Shown in pieces: positions 1 to 5,886 of a stretch of 6,822 nt of DNA (position 1 is its first letter; each line of letters opens with the position of its first letter). Source of the DNA: Clostridiales bacterium. GTDB taxonomy: Bacteria > Bacillota > Clostridia > Lachnospirales > Lachnospiraceae. The notes below the pieces were generated by a model. The model was not told the origin of the DNA and did no database searches. It saw only the letters and a list, made by a program, of their open reading frames with translations. The stretch spans positions 1-6,822 of the forward strand of contig DXXQ01000219.1 in the NCBI GenBank assembly GCA_019416265.1, read 5' to 3'. Made by a program: the position numbers and the translations under genes.

Positions 1-413
1 GGGGAATGGACTATGCCATTTCCATGGAGGGCTCTCTGAAGCTGAAGGAGATTTCCTATATCCATTCGGAGGCCTATGCGGCAGGAGAGCTGAAGCACGG
101 AACGATTTCCCTGATCGAGGAGGGGACTCTCGTTGCTGCGGTTTCTACCCAGAAAGAATTGTACCGGAAGATGATCAGCAACATCACGGAGGTGCGCACA
201 AGAGGCGCTTTCGTTCTCCTTGTGACAAATGAGGATAACACAGAGGCGGAAAAAGCTGCCGATTATGTGATCTATCTGCCGGAAACAAATCCGTATTTTA
301 CAAATTCTCTGGCGATCATTCCCTTGCAGCTTCTGAGCTACTATGTAGCCGTGGGAAAGGGATGTGATGTGGATAAGCCGAGAAACCTTGCGAAATCCGT
401 GACAGTAGAATAA
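1..413 (+). CDS. glmS: Glutamine--fructose-6-phosphate aminotransferase, C-terminal part (partial, 5' end outside window)
   Basis: This is the last 136 codons of GlmS, the cytoplasmic enzyme that makes glucosamine-6-phosphate from fructose-6-phosphate and glutamine, the entry step to peptidoglycan amino sugars. The reading frame is open from nt 3, so the first ATG (nt 6) is an internal Met and not a start. The piece covers the end of the second SIS (sugar isomerase) domain. The stretch LKEISYIHSEAYAAGELKHG carries the equivalents of E. coli Glu488 (nt 48-50) and His504 (nt 96-98). The C-terminus PRNLAKSVTVE is the GlmS signature tail, whose Lys (nt 393-395) corresponds to active-site Lys603. 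The glutaminase domain, the start and any glmS ribozyme lie upstream of the window. The stop TAA is followed within one base by the asnB ribosome binding site, so the two genes are very probably co-transcribed. Identity is certain. Confidence 0.97.
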   Translation, partial: GMDYAISMEGSLKLKEISYIHSEAYAAGELKHGTISLIEEGTLVAAVSTQKELYRKMISNITEVRTRGAFVLLVTNEDNTEAEKAADYVIYLPETNPYFTNSLAIIPLQLLSYYVAVGKGCDVDKPRNLAKSVTVE

Positions 414-419
414 AGGAGG
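414..419 (+). promoter_or_regulatory. Ribosome binding site of asnB
   Basis: AGGAGG begins one base after the glmS stop codon and ends 9 nt before the asnB ATG. It fixes the start that puts Cys at position 2, which the enzyme chemistry requires. The tight packing leaves no room for a separate promoter, which supports a glmS-asnB operon. Confidence 0.85.
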
Positions 420-428
420 AAAAAATAT

Positions 429-2009
429 ATGTGTTCGATAATGGGATATTGCGGTGAAGGAATAAAAAAAGAGGAGTTCAGAAAATACTTTGACAGGACG
501 GTTTCCAGAGGGCCTGACGATACGAGGATCACAGATACGGGAAAGGGGCTTCTGGGCTTTCACAGGCTTGCCATCATGGGGCTGACACCCACCGGAATGC
601 AGCCCTTCTGTCTGAACGGAAACAGCGTGGTATGCAACGGAGAGATTTACGGATTTGAAAAAATAAGGGAAGAGCTGAAAAAAGAATATGATTTTTACAG
701 TGATTCCGACTGTGAGATCCTTCTTCCCCTGTACGAAAAATACGGGACCGATATGTTTGCCGGACTGGATGCGGAGTTTGCCTGCATCATCTACGACGGC
801 GCTGCCGGAGAGTATATAGCGGCGCGGGATCCCATCGGAATACGCCCCCTATACTATGGATATGATGAAAAGGGAGTGATCGTATTTGCAAGCGAGGCCA
901 AAAATCTTACGGGGCTCTGCAGCAGGATCATGCCGTTCCCTCCGGGACATTATTATAAGGGCGGCAAATTTATCTGCTACTGCGATATTGCAAAAACGGA
1001 AAAAATCTGTGAAGACGATCTGGAAACCGTATGTGAGAAAATTCATGATAAGCTGGTTAAGGGAATAGAAAAGCGCCTTGTGGCAGATGCCGGAGTGGGC
1101 TTCCTTCTCTCCGGTGGGCTGGATTCCTCCCTTGTATGTGCAGTTGCGGCAAAGAAAAGCGCCCGGCCGATCAGAACCTTTGCCATCGGTATGAGCGAAG
1201 ACGCCATTGACCTGAAATATGCCAGACAGGCAGCTGACTACATCGGAAGCGATCACATGGAGGTGATCATCACGAAGGAGGAGGTGCTTGACGCACTGCC
1301 CCAGGTCGTTCATCTTCTGGGAACCTACGATATCACTACGATCCGCGCCAGCATCGGAATGTATCTTGTTTGTAAGGCAATCCATGAGAAAACGGATATC
1401 CGTGTGCTTCTCACAGGCGAAATCTCAGATGAGCTTTTCGGCTACAAATATACAGATTTCGCACCTTCGGCGGAGGCTTTTCAGAAAGAGGCGGAAAAAA
1501 GAATCCGCGAGCTTCATATGTACGATGTTCTCCGTGCAGACCGCTGTATCTCAGTCAACTCCTTAGAGGCGAGAGTACCTTTTGGAGATCTTGATTTCGT
1601 GCGTTACGTCATGTCTGTGGATCCCCGGAAAAAGCTGAACACCTATCACAAGGGAAAATATCTTCTGCGCCATGCCTTTGAAAAGGGAGACTACCTTCCG
1701 GAGGAAATCCTGTGGAGGGAAAAGGCAGCCTTTTCCGATGCAGTGGGTCACTCCATGGTAGACTATCTGAAGGAATATGCAAATACATATTACACGGACA
1801 GCGAGTACGAGGAAAAGCGCAGGAAATACACCCACGCAAAGCCTTTTACAAAGGAATCCCTTCTGTACCGGGAGCTGTTTGAGAAATATTATCCGGGACA
1901 GAGTCAGATGGTTACAGATTTCTGGATGCCGAACAGGGAATGGGAGGGCTGTGATGTGGACGATCCTTCCGCCCGTGTCCTTGCAAACTATGGAGACAGC
2001 GGGAAATAA
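429..2009 (+). CDS. asnB: Asparagine synthetase (glutamine-hydrolysing), AsnB type
   Basis: The enzyme makes asparagine from aspartate, ATP and the amide nitrogen of glutamine in the cytoplasm. The 526-residue protein has both family domains. The N-terminal class II (Ntn) glutaminase starts MCSI, so Cys2 becomes the nucleophile after Met removal. It also shows RGPD (27-30), FHRLAI (44-49), CNGEIYG (69-75), SDCE (93-96) and ARDPIGIRPLYYG (132-144). The C-terminal ATP-pyrophosphatase/synthetase domain has the PP-loop SGGLDSS (228-234), TGEISDELFG (329-338), EARVPF (380-385) and LPEEILWREKAAFSDAVG (423-440). The ending DPSARVLANY matches the E. coli AsnB-type tail. It is somewhat shorter than E. 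coli AsnB (554 residues), but no motif is missing. It lies 15 nt after glmS, in line with co-expression of two glutamine-consuming enzymes. The in-phase glutaminase motifs exclude the ammonia-only AsnA family. Confidence 0.97.
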   Translation: MCSIMGYCGEGIKKEEFRKYFDRTVSRGPDDTRITDTGKGLLGFHRLAIMGLTPTGMQPFCLNGNSVVCNGEIYGFEKIREELKKEYDFYSDSDCEILLPLYEKYGTDMFAGLDAEFACIIYDGAAGEYIAARDPIGIRPLYYGYDEKGVIVFASEAKNLTGLCSRIMPFPPGHYYKGGKFICYCDIAKTEKICEDDLETVCEKIHDKLVKGIEKRLVADAGVGFLLSGGLDSSLVCAVAAKKSARPIRTFAIGMSEDAIDLKYARQAADYIGSDHMEVIITKEEVLDALPQVVHLLGTYDITTIRASIGMYLVCKAIHEKTDIRVLLTGEISDELFGYKYTDFAPSAEAFQKEAEKRIRELHMYDVLRADRCISVNSLEARVPFGDLDFVRYVMSVDPRKKLNTYHKGKYLLRHAFEKGDYLPEEILWREKAAFSDAVGHSMVDYLKEYANTYYTDSEYEEKRRKYTHAKPFTKESLLYRELFEKYYPGQSQMVTDFWMPNREWEGCDVDDPSARVLANYGDSGK

Positions 2010-2021
2010 TAAAGAGAGACA

Positions 2022-2067
2022 CAAAGATACCCGTACCTGCCGGAAACGGCGGTTGCGGGTATCTTTG
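2022..2067. terminator. Convergent (bidirectional) intrinsic terminator between asnB and purF
   Basis: A perfect 12-bp inverted repeat, CAAAGATACCCG (2022-2033) and CGGGTATCTTTG (2056-2067), encloses an inner GCCG-GAAA-CGGC hairpin (2039-2050) with a GAAA tetraloop. Together they make one long, slightly bulged stem. It starts 12 nt after the asnB stop and ends 4 nt before the purF stop, so both convergent genes end on it. The following T content is moderate: TGTCTCTCTTT in the purF direction, and TTT within the stem then GCGATTT in the asnB direction. Termination is therefore probably better for purF. Confidence 0.8.
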
Positions 2068-2071
2068 CGAT

Positions 2072-3496
2072 TTAGAATATATTTGAAACATCGATAGGAT
2101 AGTGATTGTCAAAACAGGCTTTGCAAAGGGGCAGATTCCCTGCAAGAGAGGGGAGATCATCGATTTTCAAATAGCCAAGAGAATCTGCTCCAATGATCCG
2201 GCAGATTTCCTCCGTTGTGTGGGAGGCGGCAAGAAGCTGCTTGTTGGAGGGCACATCAGTCCCATAAAAACATGGATAGAGAAAAGGAGGGGAGCTGATG
2301 CGCACATGAACCTCCAGAGCACCGGCCTGCTTTAAAAGGCGGATCAGATTGGCCATGGTGGTTCCCCGTACAATGGAATCATCCACCAGAACGATCCTTT
2401 TGTCCTTTACAACGCCTTCCAGAACGCTTAATTTCAGCCGTACACTGGATTCCCGTTCTTTTTGCGTAGGTTTTATGAATGTCCTTCCCACATAGCTGTT
2501 TTTATAAAACGCTATACCGAAAGGAATGCCGGACATAGCTGCGAAGCCCTGGGCCGCTGTGATACCGGAGTCAGGAACTCCGGTAACGAGGTCTGCCTGG
2601 GCCGGGTATGCCCTGGCGAGAGCGGCGCCTGCCTGAAGACGGGAGGCGTGGACGGAAATACCGTCAATACGGCTGTCCAGTCTTGCAAAATAAATATATT
2701 CGAAAATACAGTGAGCCTGCTTCTGATTGCAGAGCTCCTGATTGGAAGAAATCCCGTTTTTGGAAATGGTGACGATCTCACCCGGCAGAATGTCCCTGAC
2801 GAACTGTGCACCGACAGCCGAGAGGGCGCAGCTTTCCGAGGCAAGAAGGTAGGAGGAGCCCCGTCTTCCAAGACAGAGGGGCTTAAGTCCCTGGGGATCG
2901 CGCATACCGATAAGCTTTCTGGGACTGGTGATCACCAGGGCATAGGCGCCCTTAAGCTTTAGTGCTGTTCTCAGAACAGCCTCCTCTACCGTACGGCTTC
3001 GAACCCGTTCTCTGGCGATGTGATGGGCAATAACCTCGGAATCGGTGGTTGTCTGGAAAATCGCCCCGTTAAGGGCAAGCTCCCTGCGCAGCTCCTCTGT
3101 ATTGACAAGATTTCCATTATGGGCCAGGGAGAGAGTTCCCTTGACATAAGTCATTACAAGAGGCTGGGCGTTGTTGATCGTGGCTGCTCCTGTAGTGGAA
3201 TAACGCACATGCCCGATGCCGAGATTTCCCTTTAAAAGCCGGAGCCGGTCACTGGAAAAAACCTCGCTTACAAGTCCCATGCCCTTGTGTACGCACATAT
3301 TTCCCAGGGAACCGCAGGTATCGGAAACTGCGATTCCGCAGGATTCCTGGCCTCTGTGCTGAAGAGAGGAAAGGCCGTAATAAATGGTGCCGGCCACATC
3401 CTCCCCCTGGGGTGCATAAATGCCGAATACCCCGCAGGCTTCCCTGATTCTTTCTTCAGGAGAAAGAAATTCCTGATTATCTGAATGATTGCACAT
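2072..3496 (-). CDS. purF: Amidophosphoribosyltransferase (glutamine PRPP amidotransferase)
   Basis: PurF catalyses the first committed step of purine synthesis, turning PRPP and glutamine into 5-phosphoribosylamine. The 474-residue protein is of the Bacillus type. A short N-terminal propeptide (residues 1-20) precedes Cys21 in EACGVFGI, the expected nucleophile after cleavage. The class II glutaminase half follows, with SLQHRGQES (44-52), GHVRYSTTG (95-103), LAHNGNLVN (124-132) and MRDPQGLKPL (198-207). The phosphoribosyltransferase half carries the PRPP loop VLVDDSIVRGTT (369-380). Four cysteines match the 4Fe-4S ligands of the B. subtilis enzyme: Cys263 (CIFEYIYFARLDS), Cys409 (PCFYG), Cys458 and Cys461 (CKAC). 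The start follows the glutamine synthetase stop by only 12 nt and in the same frame. The upstream GGGG is a weak Shine-Dalgarno, so translation may be coupled to the upstream gene or begin on a very short mRNA leader. No other in-frame ATG precedes Cys21. Confidence 0.97.
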   Translation of the reverse strand: MCNHSDNQEFLSPEERIREACGVFGIYAPQGEDVAGTIYYGLSSLQHRGQESCGIAVSDTCGSLGNMCVHKGMGLVSEVFSSDRLRLLKGNLGIGHVRYSTTGAATINNAQPLVMTYVKGTLSLAHNGNLVNTEELRRELALNGAIFQTTTDSEVIAHHIARERVRSRTVEEAVLRTALKLKGAYALVITSPRKLIGMRDPQGLKPLCLGRRGSSYLLASESCALSAVGAQFVRDILPGEIVTISKNGISSNQELCNQKQAHCIFEYIYFARLDSRIDGISVHASRLQAGAALARAYPAQADLVTGVPDSGITAAQGFAAMSGIPFGIAFYKNSYVGRTFIKPTQKERESSVRLKLSVLEGVVKDKRIVLVDDSIVRGTTMANLIRLLKQAGALEVHVRISSPPFLYPCFYGTDVPSNKQLLAASHTTEEICRIIGADSLGYLKIDDLPSLAGNLPLCKACFDNHYPIDVSNIF

Positions 3497-3507
3497 ATTT
3501 TTGCCCC

Positions 3508-3534
3508 ATTATACAGAAAATAAAAGTTTGTCAA
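3508..3534 (-). promoter_or_regulatory. Possible internal sigma-A promoter for purF, overlapping the glutamine synthetase stop codon
   Basis: On the minus strand, TTGACA (3534-3529) and TATAAT (3513-3508) are both exact consensus hexamers, separated by 15 bp, which is shorter than the usual 16-18. The TATAAT contains the TAA stop of the upstream gene. A start 6-7 nt after the -10 would give purF an mRNA leader of only a few bases. The same bases encode the conserved-looking C-terminus FDKLLFSV, so chance remains possible. Confidence 0.35.
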
Positions 3535-5608
3535 AGGTCGGATAAGGAAGAAGAGAGTCCGGGATCAGAACCTCAGCTTCATTGGCAGCACAGCGGAGCT
3601 CTTCCATTTTCGGAAGGATCCTTCTGTGGCAGAAATCTGCAGCGCTCTGCATATCCGCGAAGGTTTCAACCTCTGATACAAGAGCCAGAAGCTCCTGGGT
3701 CTTACTGCTGACCGTATCATAGGACAGGGTCAGTTTTCTGACAAGAGCCTTTTCTCCGGAAACTTGAAGCTCCGGAAGGAGGGCGGTTTTTGTTGAGACA
3801 TCTCTGGCAATCTGTCCTGCGTAAGCGCTGACTGCGCTGAGGAAATCTTTGGTGAGCATTTCTGCCATTGTGCGGGCCTCAATGCAGATTGTGTTATAAT
3901 AATTCTCCAGAAGAATCTCATAACGGGACAGAATCTCTTCTTTTGTGAAAATCCGGTGGTCTGTAAAGAGAGCGATGCTCTTTGGGGAAATAAAAGCGGG
4001 CAGACATTCCGGTGTAGAGGTAAGGTTTGGAAGACCCCGCTTTTGGGCTTCCTCTACCCACTGGGAGGAGTAACCGTTTCCGTTAAAGATCACTCGTTTA
4101 TGTTTACGGATCGCCCGTTTCAGAAGCTCATGGACAGCCTGTTCCATATCCTCCGGTCTGGTATCTTTAAGCTCATGGTAAAACTGGTTCAACGATTCTG
4201 CCACAGCTGTGTTGAGAACAATATTCGGAGTTGCCACAGAGGCTGATGAGCCAAGCATACGGAACTCAAATTTATTGCCTGTGAAGGCGAAGGGGGAGGT
4301 ACGGTTGCGGTCTGTATTATCCTTGACGAAATGAGGAAGGACATGGGCGCCTGTCTCAAGCTGGATTTTTTCCTGCTTGCCGAAATAGGTGTCATTTTCA
4401 ATAGAATCAAGTACCTGACTCAGTTCGTCTCCAAGGAAAATGGATACAATGGCAGGAGGCGCTTCGTTTCCGCCAAGACGGTGGTCGTTTCCTGCGCTTG
4501 CAGCGGAGATGCGCATAAGCTCTGCGTAGTCATCCACTGCCTTGACAACAGCCATCAGAAATACGAGAAACTGAGTATTCTGGGCAGGAGTGCGGCCCGG
4601 ATTCAGGAGATTTACTCCGTCATCAGTGATCAGGGACCAGTTATTATGTTTGCCGCTTCCGTTGATTCCTTCGAAGGGCTTTTCATGAAGAAGACATACA
4701 AGTCCGTGTTTCCGGGCAACCTTTTTCATAATCTCCATGGTGAGCTGGTTATGGTCTACGGCAATGTTGGCAGTGTCAAAAACAGGAGCAAGCTCATGCT
4801 GGGCAGGAGCCACTTCATTGTGCTTGGTCTTGGCAGGGATGCCAAGCTTCCACAATTCTGTATCCAGTTCGTGCATGTATGCGGAAACTCTTGGCTTTAA
4901 GGCGCCGAAGTAGTGATCCTCCATTTCCTGTCCTTTGGGGGCCGGGGCTCCGAACAGAGTTCTTCCGCAGAAAATAAGGTCTTTTCGTTTATTATATAAA
5001 TCCTGATCTACAAGGAAATATTCCTGTTCCGGTCCGATGGTGGTGGAAACTCTCTGCACACTGGTATTTCCAAGAAGATGGAGCATACGGACTGCCTCGT
5101 GATTCAGTGTTTCCATGGAACGAAGAAGAGGCGTTTTTTTGTCAAGAGCTTCTCCGCTGTAGGAACAGAAGGCAGTGGGAATGTACAAGGTCTTATCTTT
5201 GATAAAAGCAGGAGAAGTTGGATCCCATGCCGTGTAGCCTCTTGCTTCAAAGGTGGCGCGAAGGCCTCCGGATGGAAAAGAGGAGGCGTCAGGTTCGCCC
5301 TTTACCAGCTCTTTGCCGGAAAAATCCATAATAACCTCGCCGTCTCCGGAAGGGGAGATGAAGCTGTCATGCTTTTCAGCAGTAAAACCTGTCATAGGCT
5401 GAAACCAGTGTGTGAAATGGGTAGCTCCGTTTTCTACCGCCCATTCTTTCATGGCGACTGCAACGGAGTTGGCTACATCCAGCTCCAGATGCGTACCGTT
5501 TTCGATGGTTTTTCTCAGTGCTTTGTACATATCCTTTGGAAGCTTATCACGCATGACTCTGTCGCTGAAGGTCATGCTTCCATATAATTCGGGAATACCT
5601 TTACTCAT
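3509..5608 (-). CDS. glnN: Glutamine synthetase, type III (GlnN; often labelled glnA)
   Basis: The enzyme makes glutamine from glutamate, ammonia and ATP in the cytoplasm, feeding the amidotransferases around it. At 699 residues it has the length of the type III family (about 700-730), far above GSI-beta or GSII. Type III landmarks are THWFQPMTG (66-74), IGPEQEYFLV (191-200), KTKHNEVAPAQHE (260-272), the ATP/glutamate region GSGKHNNWSL (317-326), EAPPAIVSIFLG (382-393) and NRTSPFAFTGNKFEFR (435-450). The first of these lies in the N-terminal extension and the rest in the catalytic core. The C-terminal 150 residues look helical. I chose the ATG at 5608 (MSKGIPELYGS) because AAGGAG lies 8 nt upstream. 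A longer reading frame opens at 5689, but it runs through the leader terminator and adds 27 unlike residues. A promoter and a terminator-type attenuator precede the gene; purF follows after 12 nt. Confidence 0.96.
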   Translation of the reverse strand: MSKGIPELYGSMTFSDRVMRDKLPKDMYKALRKTIENGTHLELDVANSVAVAMKEWAVENGATHFTHWFQPMTGFTAEKHDSFISPSGDGEVIMDFSGKELVKGEPDASSFPSGGLRATFEARGYTAWDPTSPAFIKDKTLYIPTAFCSYSGEALDKKTPLLRSMETLNHEAVRMLHLLGNTSVQRVSTTIGPEQEYFLVDQDLYNKRKDLIFCGRTLFGAPAPKGQEMEDHYFGALKPRVSAYMHELDTELWKLGIPAKTKHNEVAPAQHELAPVFDTANIAVDHNQLTMEIMKKVARKHGLVCLLHEKPFEGINGSGKHNNWSLITDDGVNLLNPGRTPAQNTQFLVFLMAVVKAVDDYAELMRISAASAGNDHRLGGNEAPPAIVSIFLGDELSQVLDSIENDTYFGKQEKIQLETGAHVLPHFVKDNTDRNRTSPFAFTGNKFEFRMLGSSASVATPNIVLNTAVAESLNQFYHELKDTRPEDMEQAVHELLKRAIRKHKRVIFNGNGYSSQWVEEAQKRGLPNLTSTPECLPAFISPKSIALFTDHRIFTKEEILSRYEILLENYYNTICIEARTMAEMLTKDFLSAVSAYAGQIARDVSTKTALLPELQVSGEKALVRKLTLSYDTVSSKTQELLALVSEVETFADMQSAADFCHRRILPKMEELRCAANEAEVLIPDSLLPYPTFDKLLFSV

Positions 5609-5616
5609 AAATCTGT

Positions 5617-5622
5617 CTCCTT
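5617..5622 (-). promoter_or_regulatory. Ribosome binding site that decides the glutamine synthetase start
   Basis: AAGGAG on the minus strand lies 8 nt upstream of the ATG at 5608. The alternative ATG at 5689 lies inside the terminator hairpin and has no comparable site, so the 699-residue product is preferred. Confidence 0.85.
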
Positions 5623-5653
5623 TCTTTGAACAGGAATGCACTACTTTTCCGAT

Positions 5654-5703
5654 AAATAAAAAAGCAAAGGCACCTATGGTATGCACCACAAGCGCCTTTG
5701 CTT
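5654..5703 (-). terminator. Intrinsic terminator (attenuator) in the glutamine synthetase leader
   Basis: Reading the minus strand, 19 bases (5703-5685, starting AAGCAAAGGCGC) pair without interruption with 5680-5662 (ending GCCTTTGCTT) around a GCAT tetraloop, using only three G-U pairs. The stem runs straight into TTTTATTT (5661-5654). It lies about 50 nt upstream of the ribosome binding site, downstream of the only good promoter, and points at glnN. Expression must therefore get past it, either by antitermination or by leaky readthrough. It cannot be the end of carA, which is transcribed the other way. Confidence 0.88.
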
Positions 5704-5706
5704 ATG
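5687..5706 (-). promoter_or_regulatory. Candidate antiterminator hairpin with AAAGGC hexaloop (glnN leader)
   Basis: On the minus strand CATAAGC (5706-5700) can pair with GCTTGTG (5693-5687), giving seven pairs including one U-G, around the six-base loop AAAGGC. It uses most of the 5' arm of the terminator at 5662-5703, so the two folds exclude each other. The loop has A at position 1 and G at position 4, the rule known for ANTAR-protein RNA targets. Only one such hairpin is seen here, while classical targets have two. The fold is predicted by eye only. Confidence 0.45.
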
Positions 5707-5712
5707 TTCTGT

Positions 5713-5740
5713 AGTATACACATTTTTTTTCGCCTGTCAA
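5713..5740 (-). promoter_or_regulatory. Sigma-A-type promoter of glnN-purF
   Basis: On the minus strand an exact TTGACA (5740-5735) and TATACT (5718-5713, five of six consensus bases) are separated by 16 bp, which contain a run of eight A. Transcription should start near 5705-5707, only a few bases before the leader terminator. No GlnR/TnrA-type box (TGTNA-N7-TNACA) overlaps it. Confidence 0.8.
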
Positions 5741-5774
5741 TCCCTGATTTAAAAAAACTTCCGAAAAAAAGTAT
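5741..5774. promoter_or_regulatory. A-tract spacer between the divergent promoters, possible UP element
   Basis: The 34 bp between the two -35 boxes contain two runs of seven A (5751-5757 and 5764-5770), 13 bp apart centre to centre. They lie directly upstream of the carA -35, where an UP element or a bend would act. No recognisable operator is seen. Confidence 0.35.
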
Positions 5775-5803
5775 TTGACAAATGAAAAAGATAGTCCCAT
5801 AAT
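5775..5803 (+). promoter_or_regulatory. Sigma-A-type promoter of carA
   Basis: Exact TTGACA (5775-5780), a 17-bp spacer and CATAAT (5798-5803, five of six consensus bases). The start should fall near 5809-5811, leaving a leader of about 75 nt that contains an intrinsic terminator. The -35 lies within the small inverted repeat ATTTG-A-CAAAT (5773-5783). Confidence 0.85.
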
Positions 5804-5821
5804 AGGGTGCAATAAAAACAA

Positions 5822-5837
5822 CTGACAAGGGAGTCAG
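5822..5837 (+). promoter_or_regulatory. Candidate antiterminator hairpin with AAGGGA hexaloop (carA leader)
   Basis: CTGAC (5822-5826) pairs perfectly with GTCAG (5833-5837) around the six-base loop AAGGGA. Forming it removes 5833-5837 from the 5' arm of the terminator, leaving only the short upper stem. As in the glnN leader, the loop has A at 1, A at 2, G at 4 and G at 5, with a closing C-G pair. The stem is only 5 bp, so a bound protein would probably be needed to favour it. Confidence 0.45.
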
Positions 5838-5870
5838 GAACCCAGCAACGGGGTTTCTGACTCCTTTTTT
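5827..5870 (+). terminator. Intrinsic terminator (attenuator) in the carA leader
   Basis: GGAGTCAGGAACCC (5830-5843) pairs with GGGTTTCTGACTCC (5851-5864), 14 pairs with one G-U, around a seven-base loop. The stem is followed at once by six T (5865-5870), and the outer AAG/TTT bases can extend it to 17 pairs. It ends 6 nt before the carA ribosome binding site and does not hide it, so control would act on transcription rather than on translation initiation. It follows the carA promoter directly and no gene ends here, so it is read as an attenuator. Confidence 0.9.
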
Positions 5871-5876
5871 GCTTAA

Positions 5877-5882
5877 AGGAGA
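5877..5882 (+). promoter_or_regulatory. Ribosome binding site of carA
   Basis: AGGAGA lies just after the attenuator T-run, with AGGAG ending 5 nt before the ATG at 5887. It fixes the CarA start MKAFLILEDG. Confidence 0.85.
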
Positions 5883-5886
5883 ACAT

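Noticed and set aside
849..1385. 178-codon minus-strand open frame opposite asnB
   Set aside because: It is wholly antisense to conserved AsnB motifs, has no ribosome binding context I could support, and its Cys/His-rich composition is typical of a shadow frame.
3494..3511. Glutamine synthetase-PurF fusion by stop-codon readthrough (same frame, four codons apart)
   Set aside because: The stop is a normal TAA, PurF needs a free N-terminal Cys after propeptide removal, and no recoding signal is visible.
4331..4900. 189-codon plus-strand open frame opposite glutamine synthetase
   Set aside because: It is antisense to the conserved GSIII catalytic core; the real coding strand explains the sequence fully. 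The same holds for 5078-5587 and for 2462-2962 opposite purF.
5609..5689. Longer glutamine synthetase reading frame starting at ATG 5689 (27 extra residues)
   Set aside because: The extension runs through the leader terminator stem and T-run, has no good ribosome binding site, and does not resemble GSIII N-termini. ATG 5608 has AAGGAG at 8 nt.
5796..5807. CCC-ATAATA-GGG hairpin as the missing first ANTAR hairpin for carA
   Set aside because: It overlaps the -10 box, so it lies mostly upstream of the predicted start. The hexaloop also lacks G at position 4, and the stem is only 3 bp.
5735..5820. GlnR/TnrA operator (TGTNA-N7-TNACA)
   Set aside because: TGTCA occurs at 5735, but the sequence 7 nt later (ATTTA) does not match the second half-site. 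No other candidate was seen around either promoter.
5609..5886. Glutamine riboswitch (glnA or downstream-peptide motif)
   Set aside because: Those motifs are known from cyanobacteria and marine metagenomes and form a three-helix junction. The leaders here are single terminator hairpins with no such junction.
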